Shown: piece after piece, positions 1 through 5,833 of the stretch
Numbering within the stretch: position 1 is the first letter of the stretch
Layout of the letters: each line of letters begins with the position of its first letter
From: JAWWPY01 sp964412845
GTDB lineage: Bacteria > Actinomycetota > Actinomycetes > Streptosporangiales > Streptosporangiaceae
Assembly (NCBI GenBank): GCA_964412845.1
Contig: CAYPQM010000261.1
Span: 1 to 5,833 of the forward strand
Reading direction: 5' to 3'
Length of the DNA stretch: 5,833 bases
Program-made: the position numbers and the translations under genes
The notes under the pieces: model-generated
The model's database searches: none
The model's input: only the letters and a program-made list of their open reading frames with translations
What the model was told of the DNA's origin: nothing

Positions 1-803
1 TGTTCACCTACTTCACCGACCGGGACGGCAAGTACCAGCTCGGCACCCTGAAGGAATCCGGCTTCGACCCGCTGTCGCGGACCTGTGAGTTCATGCTTAA
101 GGAAGAAGCGCACCACATGTTCGTCGGGACCACCGGCATCGACCGGATCGTCGAGCGCACCGCGCAGCTGATGGTGGAACATGACACCGACGAGGTGGGT
201 GCCTGCGGCGCCATCCCGCTGGACATCATCCAGAAGTACCTGAACTTCCAGTACTCGGTGTCGCTGGACCTGTTCGGCGGGGAAACCTCAACCAACGTCG
301 CGAATTACTTCACCGCCGGGCTCAAGGGCCGCTGGTCCGAGGAACGGCGCCGGGACGACCACCAGCTCACCAGTGAGTCGATCATGGTGGACGCGCTCAC
401 CGACGACGGGCAGATCACCCGCGCGGAGGTGGCCGCGCTCGTCGGCCTCAACACCGACCTGCGCCGGGAGTACATCGCCGACTGCCAGACCGGGATGACC
501 CGCTGGAACCGCATCCTGTCCGATGCCGGGCTGGACCAGCGGCTGAAACTGCCGCACGTCGCCTTCAACCGCAAGGTCGGGGTGTTCGCCAGCATCGAGG
601 CCACCCCGGACGGCCAGCGCGTCCCGGCGCAGGACTGGCAGCGGCGCAAGGGCGACTGGCTGCCCACGGACGTGGACAAGACTTATGTCCGTTCCCTGAT
701 GCACCCGGTGTACGAACGAGGCAAGATCGCTGCATGGATCGCCCCACCGCGCAACGGGATCAACGGCAAGCCGTTCGACTACGACTACGTCCACCTCATC
801 TGA
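1..803 (+). CDS. boxB: Benzoyl-CoA 2,3-epoxidase oxygenase subunit BoxB (3' part, start outside window)
   Basis: Reading frame 3 is open from the first base to TGA at 801-803, giving the last 266 residues. BoxB proteins are about 470 residues, so roughly 200 N-terminal residues lie upstream. BoxB is a cytoplasmic class I diiron oxygenase that, with the reductase BoxA and NADPH, converts benzoyl-CoA and O2 to 2,3-epoxybenzoyl-CoA in the aerobic box pathway. The fragment begins with FTYFTDRDGKYQLGTLKESG and soon shows FMLKEEAHHMF (bases about 90-122), which contains an ExxH motif expected for iron ligands. The stretches QKYLNFQYSVSLDLFGGE, ANYFTAGLKGRW and RRDDHQL, and the ending PRNGINGKPFDYDYVHLI, all fit BoxB. 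I could not assign the second ligand set residue by residue. The benzoate-CoA ligase gene 16 bases downstream supports the call. The methionine at 93 is internal and is not the start. Confidence 0.93.
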   Translation, partial: FTYFTDRDGKYQLGTLKESGFDPLSRTCEFMLKEEAHHMFVGTTGIDRIVERTAQLMVEHDTDEVGACGAIPLDIIQKYLNFQYSVSLDLFGGETSTNVANYFTAGLKGRWSEERRRDDHQLTSESIMVDALTDDGQITRAEVAALVGLNTDLRREYIADCQTGMTRWNRILSDAGLDQRLKLPHVAFNRKVGVFASIEATPDGQRVPAQDWQRRKGDWLPTDVDKTYVRSLMHPVYERGKIAAWIAPPRNGINGKPFDYDYVHLI

Positions 804-819
804 GCGCGCGGCGCACACC

Positions 820-2376
820 ATGAGCGAGCTGTTCAACGCGTGCGAGTACCTGCTGGACCGGCGGGTCGCCGCCGGAGACGGTGACCGCGTCGCGCTGGCC
901 GGGCGGGCCGGTGAGCTGAGCTATGCGCAGCTGCTCGACCGCGTGCAGCGCACCGCCGCCGCGCTGGCCGGGCTCGGGCTGCAGCCCGAGCAGCGGCTGG
1001 TCATGTTCATGGTCGACGCACCGGAGTTCGTCACTGTGTACCTGGCCGCGATGCGGATGGGCGCTGTCCCGGTGCCGGTGTCGACGATGCTGCACGCCGA
1101 CGGGCTGGCCGAGCTGCTGCGCGATTCCCGCGCCCGGCTGCTGGCCATCTCGCCGCAGTTCGCCGCGACGGCGGCCAAAGCCGCCGCCGCCGCACCGGAG
1201 CTCACCGGCGTGCTCGCCGCGGCGGACGCCGGGCTGGATCTCAGCGTCCCCGTGCATGACCTGGCCGCGCTGGCAGCGGCCGCGGCCGCTGACCCGGCGG
1301 TCTACCCGAGCACCCCGGACTCCCCGGCGTTCTGGCTGTACACCTCGGGCACCACGGGCGAGCCGAAGGCGGCGATGCACCGGCACGGCGCGGTGCGGGT
1401 CGTCTGCGAGACCTACGGCGCCCAGGTGCTCGGCATCCGCCCGGATGACCGCTGCCTGTCCGCGGCCAAGGCCTTCTTCGCCTACGGCCTGGGCAACTCG
1501 CTGCTGTTCCCGCTGTCGGCCGGCGCCGCCGCGGTGCTGGAGCCAGCGCCAGCGAAACCCGATGAGATGGTCGCGCGGGCGGCCCAGTTCGGCGCGACGC
1601 TGTTCTTCGCCGGGCCGACGTTCTTCGCGAACATGCTGCGGGCCGGCCTGCCCCCCGATGCGCTGGCCGGGGTCCGGCTGGCGGCATCCGCCGGCGAAGC
1701 CCTGCCCGCCGCGCTGTACACCCGATGGACGAGCCGGTTCGGCATCGACATCCTCGACGGCATCGGCATGACCGAACTGCTGCACATCTTCCTGTCCAAC
1801 CGCGAGGGGCAGGTGCGGCCGGGTACGACCGGCGTCCCGGTTCCCGGCTACGACCTGCGCATCCTCGACGAGACCGGCGTGCCGGTCGCGGCCGGCACGC
1901 CCGGCACGCTCTACGTCCGCGGCGCATCCGCGGCCACCGGCTACTGGTCCCGGTATGACGCGTCCCGGCAGGTGTTCCAGGGCGAGTGGCTGCGCACCGG
2001 CGACACCTACGTGCTGGACACCGGCGGGTACTACAGCTGCCTCGGCCGCACCAGCGACATGCTGAAGGCCAGCGGCATGTGGGTCTCGCCGGCCGAGGTG
2101 GAGGCGCGGCTGCTGGCCCACGACGCCGTCGCGCAGGCGATCGTCGTGGCCGGCCACGACGCTGACGGCCTGGAGAAGCCGGTCGCCTACGTCGTCCTGC
2201 AGCCAGGTGGCCGCGCCACTGAGGCCGAGCTGATCGAGTTCTGCCGCGATGGCCTGCCCGCGTACAAGCGGCCGCGGCGCGTGGTGTTCGCCGATGCCTA
2301 CCCCACCACCGCCACCGGCAAGGTCCGCCGGGTGGAGCTGCGCGCGATGGCCACCTCGGTCCTGGCCGGGTCATGA
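820..2376 (+). CDS. Benzoate-CoA ligase (AMP-forming, ANL superfamily)
   Basis: This 518-residue enzyme should activate benzoate with ATP and CoA to benzoyl-CoA through a benzoyl-adenylate, supplying the substrate of BoxB. The P-loop-like A3 motif YTSGTTGEPK is at residues 174-183. DGIGMTE is at 313-319, TGD at 393-395, the hinge region GRTSDMLK at 409-416, and the catalytic lysine lies in TATGKVRR (K501). Several segments are typical of benzoate-CoA ligases rather than general acyl-CoA synthetases: FFAYGLGNSLLFPLS, GIGMTELLHIFLSN and LKASGMWVSPAEVE. The length matches the family, about 510-530. The ATG at 820 is the only sensible start, because boxB ends 16 bases upstream; no clear Shine-Dalgarno sequence precedes it, so translational coupling to boxB is plausible. 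Residues about 115-160 are unusually alanine-rich, within the normally variable N-terminal domain. Other aryl acids such as 2-aminobenzoate or hydroxybenzoates cannot be excluded as substrates. The family symbol would be bclA or badA. Confidence 0.9.
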   Translation: MSELFNACEYLLDRRVAAGDGDRVALAGRAGELSYAQLLDRVQRTAAALAGLGLQPEQRLVMFMVDAPEFVTVYLAAMRMGAVPVPVSTMLHADGLAELLRDSRARLLAISPQFAATAAKAAAAAPELTGVLAAADAGLDLSVPVHDLAALAAAAAADPAVYPSTPDSPAFWLYTSGTTGEPKAAMHRHGAVRVVCETYGAQVLGIRPDDRCLSAAKAFFAYGLGNSLLFPLSAGAAAVLEPAPAKPDEMVARAAQFGATLFFAGPTFFANMLRAGLPPDALAGVRLAASAGEALPAALYTRWTSRFGIDILDGIGMTELLHIFLSNREGQVRPGTTGVPVPGYDLRILDETGVPVAAGTPGTLYVRGASAATGYWSRYDASRQVFQGEWLRTGDTYVLDTGGYYSCLGRTSDMLKASGMWVSPAEVEARLLAHDAVAQAIVVAGHDADGLEKPVAYVVLQPGGRATEAELIEFCRDGLPAYKRPRRVVFADAYPTTATGKVRRVELRAMATSVLAGS

Positions 2377-2459
2377 CGTCCGGCGCTGCGCTGCCGCTGT
2401 TCGCACGTCCGGGCAGCGCAGTGCCGGAACGGCCGGGGCCGGGCGGCGCGCCGCGGTGA
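2373..2459 (+). CDS. Possible 28-residue mini-ORF bridging the ligase and paaX genes
   Basis: ATG at 2373 overlaps the ligase stop as ATGA. The frame runs 28 codons to TGA at 2457-2459, which overlaps the GTG start of the paaX-like gene as GTGA. The peptide begins MTSGAALPLFARPGS and is rich in Pro, Gly, Ala and Arg. It shows no domain, membrane segment or signal peptide. Third-position GC is about 82 percent, but the frame-2 reading of the same bases is nearly the same, so codon use does not show that it is coding. It may be a coupling peptide that carries ribosomes from the ligase gene into the regulator gene, or it may be chance in GC-rich sequence, where stop codons are rare. Confidence 0.22.
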   Translation: MTSGAALPLFARPGSAVPERPGPGGAPR

Positions 2460-3316
2460 GCGCCGGGCCGCACGCGGCGGACGGCGCAGCGCCCGCGCCA
2501 ACGCTGTCCCGGGTGCATGCCGCGGGGGCGCCCAGCGCGCGGGGGCTGCTGTTCACCCTGCTCGGCGTGTTCGTGCTGCCCGGCGACGCCGCCGCCTGGA
2601 CGTCAGCCGTGATCGCCGCGCTCGCCCGGCTCGGCGTGGAGGAAAAGGCGACCCGGCAAGCGCTCATGCGCACCGCGGCCGCGGGGTGGCTGCGAGCCGA
2701 GAAGGTCGGCCGCCGGACCCGCTGGCATCTGACCGGCGCCGGACGGCGCCTGCTCACCGACGGCGCCGAGCGCATCTACTCTTTCACTGGAGCCGCCGAG
2801 GACTGGGATGGTCGCTGGCTGCTCGTCGCGGCGCGCATCCCAGACAGCGGCCGCCGCGCCCGCCATGTCGTGCGCACCCGGCTGAGCTGGGCTGGTTTCG
2901 GCTCCCTCGGCCCGGGCCTGTGGATCAGCACCCACCCTGAGCGGGAAGCTGAGGTGACCCAGGTGCTGCAGGAGGCCGGCATCGCCGGCGATGCCCACCT
3001 GTTCGTCGCGACCCGGCCCGGCGTCGGCCCCGTCCGCGCCATGGTCAGCGCGGCCTGGGACCTGGCCGCGATCGAGCGGGAGTACGAGCAGTTCATCGGC
3101 ATGTTCGCCGGCCGCGACCGGGACGACATCCAGACCCGGCTGGTCGAGCTGGTGCACGCCTGGCGCCGGTTCCCGGCCATCGACCCGGCGCTGCCCCGCG
3201 AGCTGCTGCCGGCCCGCTGGATCGGCCTGCGCGCGGCCAGCCTGTTCGCTGACCGGTACGAATGCTGGGCGGCTGACGGGCGAACCGAATGGAAGCTACT
3301 TAACGGCTCCGGGTGA
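2456..3316 (+). CDS. PaaX-family transcriptional repressor
   Basis: This 286-residue protein matches the PaaX layout (family about 270-320 residues). An N-terminal winged helix follows ARGLLFTLLGVFVLPG, with recognition-helix sequence EEKATRQALMRTAAAGWL at residues 62-79 and a wing at GRRTRWHLT. The central domain starts at WDGRWLLVAARIP (W117) and continues through LSWAGFGSLGPGLWIS. The C-terminal part ends near RWIGLRAASLFADRY (W255 onward). PaaX proteins repress aromatic catabolic genes and are released by an aryl-CoA such as phenylacetyl-CoA. Here the operon position suggests benzoyl-CoA or a later box intermediate, which is inference. GTG 2456 is chosen because it overlaps the mini-ORF stop, and no earlier ATG or GTG occurs in frame after the ligase gene ends. 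GTG at 2513 would give a shorter N-terminus closer to many relatives and remains possible. The in-frame ATG at 2249 lies deep inside the ligase gene and is unlikely. Confidence 0.85.
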   Translation: MSAGPHAADGAAPAPTLSRVHAAGAPSARGLLFTLLGVFVLPGDAAAWTSAVIAALARLGVEEKATRQALMRTAAAGWLRAEKVGRRTRWHLTGAGRRLLTDGAERIYSFTGAAEDWDGRWLLVAARIPDSGRRARHVVRTRLSWAGFGSLGPGLWISTHPEREAEVTQVLQEAGIAGDAHLFVATRPGVGPVRAMVSAAWDLAAIEREYEQFIGMFAGRDRDDIQTRLVELVHAWRRFPAIDPALPRELLPARWIGLRAASLFADRYECWAADGRTEWKLLNGSG

Positions 3317-3344
3317 GGCTCAGCCAGCACATCCGCCGAGCCGT
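3303..3344 (+). terminator. Weak hairpin at the end of the box/paaX block
   Basis: ACGGCTC at 3303-3309 can pair with GAGCCGT at 3338-3344 around a 28-base loop. A second GGCTC at 3317-3321 competes for the same arm. The hairpin straddles the paaX stop codon and has no T tract. Its short stem and long loop make it a poor terminator; it is recorded only because transcription probably ends in this gap. Confidence 0.2.
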
Positions 3345-3380
3345 CAGCAGCGTGGCGGCCGGGCCCCAGGCGCGTTCACG

Positions 3381-3422
3381 CTATTTTTACGAGGTGCGCG
3401 GAATTTTTACGGTGCGTTAACT
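3381..3422 (+). promoter_or_regulatory. A/T-rich island with two direct ATTTTTACG repeats, candidate promoter/operator
   Basis: ATTTTTACG occurs at 3383-3391 and again at 3403-3411, exactly 20 bases apart. Each copy is followed by a similar tail: AGGTGCG after the first and GTGCG after the second. The island ends in GTTAAC. It stands out sharply from the surrounding GC-rich DNA and lies about 120-150 bases before the secreted-protein gene. Two helical turns of spacing would put both copies on the same face of DNA, as for a dimeric regulator or tandem sites. I could not place a convincing -35/-10 pair with a 16-19 base spacer, so the promoter itself is unlocated. Confidence 0.35.
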
Positions 3423-3517
3423 TCGGCGCCCATAGCGTCTTTGTCGGAACCCGAGGCCACAGCAACCGCGAAACGGCAGCTGCCAGATCCCTGGTTTGCT
3501 GCGGCCCTTTCTTAGAC

Positions 3518-3524
3518 AAGGTGG
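3518..3524 (+). promoter_or_regulatory. Ribosome binding site AAGGTGG for the secreted-protein gene
   Basis: AAGGTGG differs by one base from the ideal AAGGAGG and lies 5 bases before GTG 3530. This decides the start: the in-frame GTG at 3521 lies inside the site itself, the ATG at 3528 is out of frame and immediately followed by TGA, and GTG 3539 is too far away. Confidence 0.6.
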
Positions 3525-3529
3525 TCTAT

Positions 3530-5461
3530 GTGAAAGCGGTGCGCACGGACAGTGTTAAGCATGGTGGCCGTCAACGGTGGCGGCTGGGCCACAGGTTGGC
3601 CTTGACCACTGCCGTTGTGCTCGCCGCCGGGGCGTGGACCACCGGCGGTGTCGCCGCCGCGGCACCGACGGCAGCCACCGCCGTATCGGCATCCTCCGCC
3701 GCGGCGGCGTCCCCGTCCGCGGGCCAGCCGAACTTCGGCCCGAATGTCTACATCTTCAGCCCGAGCATGCCGCAGAGCCAGATTCAGGCCACGGTCGACT
3801 CAATCGCGAACCAGCAGATATCCGACCAATTCGGGACGCAGCGTTACGCCTTGCTGTTCGAACCGGGCACGTACGGATCGGCGGCCGATCCCCTCACATT
3901 CCAGGTCGGCTACTACACCGAGGTGGCCGGCCTCGGGAACTCACCCGGGGACGTCACCGTCAACGGCACTATCGACGTTTACAACCAGTGCTTTACGCCC
4001 ACTCCCCCGGATACCAGCAACTGCACCGCGCTGGACAACTTCTGGCGCTCGATGTCGAACCTGACCATCAACGTCACCGGCCAGACCGGCTGCCAGACGG
4101 GCGCCGACTTCTGGGCGGTTTCGCAGGCCGCGCCCATGCGGCGGGTCGACGTCACCGGCGGCAACCTGTCCCTGATGGACTACTGCTCAGCAGGCCCGCA
4201 ATACGCCAGCGGGGGCTTCATCGCCGATTCGGCCTTCTCCGGCGGCACTGTGATCAACGGCTCCCAGCAGCAGTTCGTGGTCAGGAACAGCAATCTCGAC
4301 GGCTGGTCCAACGGCGTCTGGAACCAGGTCTTCGCCGGTGACAACGGCGCTCCGGCGCAGAGCTTCTCGGCCACCTCCGGCCTGGCCGGGGGGACGAACC
4401 CGTACACCACGCTGGCCACCAGCCCCGTCACGCAGGAGGAACCGTTCCTGCAGACCGACTCCTCGGGCAGCTACGGCGTGTTCGTGCCCGCGCTCCAGCA
4501 CAATTCCGCTGGCCCGTCGTGGGCCAGCGGCGCGGCGGCCGGGACGACCATCCCGATCAGGAAGTTCCTCATCGCCACTCCGAGCACCCCGGTGCTGGTG
4601 ATGGACGCCGCGCTGGCCCTCGGCCAGAACCTGCTGCTCACCCCGGGTGTCTACCATCTGGCTGCGCCCATCCTGGTCACCAGGCCGAACACTGTCGTGC
4701 TCGGCCTCGGCTTCGCCACGCTCGTCCCGCGGCACGGGACCGCGGCAATGCAGGTGCTCAATGCGACCGGCGTGAAGCTCTCCGGGATGATCTTCGACGC
4801 CGGCCCGAAGAACTCCCCGGTGCTGCTCCAGGTCGGAGCCGGCCACGGCGGCAGCGCGGCCAGCCCCACCCTGGTCCAGGACGTGTTCTTCCGGATCGGC
4901 GGCGCCACGGCCGGCCGGGCCACCGACAGCCTCGTGGTCAACAGCTCCGACGTCATCCTGGACAACGTCTGGGCCTGGCGGGCTGACCACGGCGCGGGCG
5001 CGGGCTGGAACGACAACGTCGCCGACACCGGGCTCATCGTCAACGGCGACAACGTGACGGCCTACGGCCTGTTCGTGGAGCACTACGAGAAAACCCAGGT
5101 CATCTGGAACGGGCAGCACGGCACGGACATCTTCTTCCAGAACGAGATGCCCTACGACCCGCCCGACCAGGCGTCCTGGATGCAGAACCCGGCCACCGAC
5201 GGTTACCCGGCGTTCCAGGTCTCCCCGAAGGTGACCAGCTTCCGGGGGTACGGGATGGGCAGCTACTGCTTCTTCGACACGGGCGTGGCGATCCAGGCGG
5301 CGCGGGCGTTCCAGGTCCCGGACACGCCCGGCGTCCAGCTCAACGACCTGCTGACCCGGTTCCTCAATGCGTCCGGCAGCATCAACCATGTGGTGAACGA
5401 CGTCGGCGCGCCGGTGACCGCGGCGCAGCCGGGCCCGAGTGACGTGGTGAGTTACCCCTGA
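3530..5461 (+). CDS. Secreted parallel beta-helix protein of an uncharacterised actinobacterial family
   Basis: The gene encodes 643 residues. A signal peptide is clear: a basic n-region with several Arg and Lys (residues 2-22), a hydrophobic core (LALTTAVVLAAGAW, 23-36) and an Ala-rich cleavage zone near residues 42-45, followed by an Ala/Thr/Pro/Ser linker. No twin-arginine motif, lipobox or transmembrane anchor is visible, so the protein is probably released by the Sec route. The mature part opens with NFGPNVYIFSPSMP and has many short strand-like segments with Asn and Gly turns (SNLTINVTG, NTVVLGLGFATL, SSDVILDNVWAWRADHG), as in pectate-lyase or GH55-like beta-helices. Conserved-looking acidic residues are D486, E517 in FVEHYEK, and E539 in QNEMPYDPP. 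There are five cysteines. From memory, relatives are often labelled adenylyl cyclase or coagulation factor 5/8 type protein; I see neither a cyclase nor an F5/8 domain. A carbohydrate-active role is plausible but unproven. Confidence 0.8.
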   Translation: MKAVRTDSVKHGGRQRWRLGHRLALTTAVVLAAGAWTTGGVAAAAPTAATAVSASSAAAASPSAGQPNFGPNVYIFSPSMPQSQIQATVDSIANQQISDQFGTQRYALLFEPGTYGSAADPLTFQVGYYTEVAGLGNSPGDVTVNGTIDVYNQCFTPTPPDTSNCTALDNFWRSMSNLTINVTGQTGCQTGADFWAVSQAAPMRRVDVTGGNLSLMDYCSAGPQYASGGFIADSAFSGGTVINGSQQQFVVRNSNLDGWSNGVWNQVFAGDNGAPAQSFSATSGLAGGTNPYTTLATSPVTQEEPFLQTDSSGSYGVFVPALQHNSAGPSWASGAAAGTTIPIRKFLIATPSTPVLVMDAALALGQNLLLTPGVYHLAAPILVTRPNTVVLGLGFATLVPRHGTAAMQVLNATGVKLSGMIFDAGPKNSPVLLQVGAGHGGSAASPTLVQDVFFRIGGATAGRATDSLVVNSSDVILDNVWAWRADHGAGAGWNDNVADTGLIVNGDNVTAYGLFVEHYEKTQVIWNGQHGTDIFFQNEMPYDPPDQASWMQNPATDGYPAFQVSPKVTSFRGYGMGSYCFFDTGVAIQAARAFQVPDTPGVQLNDLLTRFLNASGSINHVVNDVGAPVTAAQPGPSDVVSYP

Positions 5462-5470
5462 CGGCCTGAC

Positions 5471-5506
5471 CAGCCCTTTGTGAGCGGCCAGCCCTTCGTG
5501 AGCGGC
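5471..5506 (+). repeat. 18-base tandem duplication
   Basis: Two adjacent 18-base units, 5471-5488 and 5489-5506, read CAGCCCTTTGTGAGCGGC and CAGCCCTTCGTGAGCGGC. They differ only at the ninth base (T or C). The pair begins 10 bases after the stop of the secreted-protein gene, and its last bases form the start of the downstream hairpin. It is probably a slippage duplication; no function is evident. Confidence 0.85.
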
Positions 5507-5543
5507 CAGGCAGCCCGGCGCAGACGGCCGCGCTGCCTGGCCG
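5503..5543. terminator. Perfect 12-bp hairpin, likely bidirectional terminator
   Basis: CGGCCAGGCAGC at 5503-5514 is exactly complementary to GCTGCCTGGCCG at 5532-5543, with a 17-base loop. It lies between two convergent genes, 41 bases after the plus-strand stop and one base from the minus-strand stop codon at 5545-5547. There is no T tract, which is common for hairpin terminators in high-GC actinomycetes. A CTGACC (5466-5471) and GGTCAG (5543-5548) pair could extend the structure outward. Confidence 0.6.
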
Positions 5544-5544
5544 G

Positions 5545-5833
5545 TCAGCTCCCGTCCGGAAAGCCGCCGCGGTGCGACACCATCGGATGGTGCGGCAACG
5601 TCCCGGCGGGGTCGCGGATCATGGCCGTGGTCTGGGTGAGGTAGGGCGGGTGCGCCCGCCACCCGTCCGGGTGCGGCGCCAGGCCCTCCGATATCCGCGG
5701 CCGGTCCCCGGCAGGCTGATCGAACAGCCTGAGCAGCGACTCGCGGAGGGCGCGGACAGTGTCCGGGCCGTGCTGCGCCCGCCAGCGTTCCTCGATACCG
5801 CCGAGGAGCCGCCGGCCGGCGTCCAGCGTGCGC
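5545..5833 (-). CDS. Probable MarR-type winged-helix regulator, C-terminal part (start outside window)
   Basis: The minus strand is open from the window edge to TGA (complement of 5545-5547), giving 95 codons of a C-terminus. It reads from RTLDAGRRLLGGIEERWRAQ through HGPDTVRALRESLLRLFDQP to a conserved-looking end, LPHHPMVSHRGGFPDGS. The helix GIEERWRAQHGPDTVRALRESL resembles the C-terminal dimerisation helix of MarR-family regulators, and the tail with PHHPMV-HRGG-PDGS recalls a group of actinobacterial MarR-like proteins. This is recognition from memory, not a search. The DNA-binding winged helix would lie upstream, outside the window, so the family is not proven. The gene is convergent with the secreted-protein gene and probably shares its terminator. 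Its ligand and targets cannot be inferred. Confidence 0.62.
   Translation of the reverse strand, partial: RTLDAGRRLLGGIEERWRAQHGPDTVRALRESLLRLFDQPAGDRPRISEGLAPHPDGWRAHPPYLTQTTAMIRDPAGTLPHHPMVSHRGGFPDGS

Noticed and set aside
288..836. 182-codon minus-strand frame opposite boxB
   Set aside because: It is antisense to a clearly conserved oxygenase and has no recognisable family features.
796..2157. 453-codon open frame on the minus strand opposite the ligase gene
   Set aside because: It is a composition shadow: rich in Arg, Gly, Gln and His with no domain logic, and fully antisense to a well-supported enzyme gene.
2249..2455. Upstream ATG start (2249) for the paaX-like gene
   Set aside because: It would place 69 extra Arg/Pro/Ser/Ala-rich residues over the coding end of the ligase; PaaX proteins lack such an extension.
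3433..3438. TAGCGT as a -10 box paired with TTTACG at 3406-3411
   Set aside because: The spacer would be 21 bases, too long for a usual sigma-70-type promoter.
2991..3515. 174-codon plus-strand frame across the end of paaX and into the intergenic gap
   Set aside because: Most of it is an alternate-frame reading of paaX with Ser, Pro, Arg and Cys bias, and it has no ribosome binding site.
3521..3529. GTG 3521 as the start of the secreted-protein gene
   Set aside because: This GTG is part of the AAGGTGG Shine-Dalgarno sequence that is correctly spaced for GTG 3530.
4187..5662. 491-codon open frame on the minus strand opposite the secreted-protein gene
   Set aside because: It has low-complexity composition, crosses the convergent terminator and overlaps the real minus-strand gene in another frame.

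Overview
The window looks like chromosomal DNA from a high-GC actinomycete. Third codon positions are almost all G or C, GTG starts are used, long GC-artefact frames run on the opposite strand, and every gene I can place by family has typical actinobacterial relatives. This is inference from composition and protein content. No rRNA, tRNA, CRISPR array or insertion sequence is visible.

Layout. Bases 1-803 are the 3' part of boxB, the diiron oxygenase subunit of benzoyl-CoA 2,3-epoxidase. After 16 bases comes a complete benzoate-CoA ligase gene (820-2376). A PaaX-family repressor gene (2456-3316) follows after 79 bases. That gap is exactly spanned by a 28-codon mini-ORF that overlaps both neighbours in an ATGA/GTGA fashion. 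These genes form one same-strand block that reads as part of a box (aerobic, CoA-dependent) benzoate degradation operon with its regulator. The ligase activates benzoate to benzoyl-CoA, and BoxB, with a reductase BoxA presumably outside the window, epoxidises the ring. The PaaX-type protein probably senses an aryl-CoA intermediate.

A 213-base intergenic region (3317-3529) has a weak hairpin after paaX, an A/T-rich island with two direct ATTTTTACG repeats 20 bases apart, and a good ribosome binding site for the next gene. That gene (3530-5461) encodes a secreted protein of about 643 residues. It has the look of a right-handed parallel beta-helix and belongs to an actinobacterial family that databases often label, misleadingly, 'adenylyl cyclase' or 'coagulation factor 5/8 type'. 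It has no evident link to benzoate metabolism.

The right end is convergent. The minus strand carries the C-terminal 95 codons of a probable MarR-type winged-helix regulator (5545-5833, start outside the window). The short convergent gap holds an 18-base tandem duplication and a perfect 12-base-pair hairpin, likely a shared terminator. I found no clearly new biological system. The points most worth following are the PaaX-type regulator tied to a box operon, the overlapping mini-ORF, the phased direct repeats, and the uncharacterised secreted beta-helix protein.
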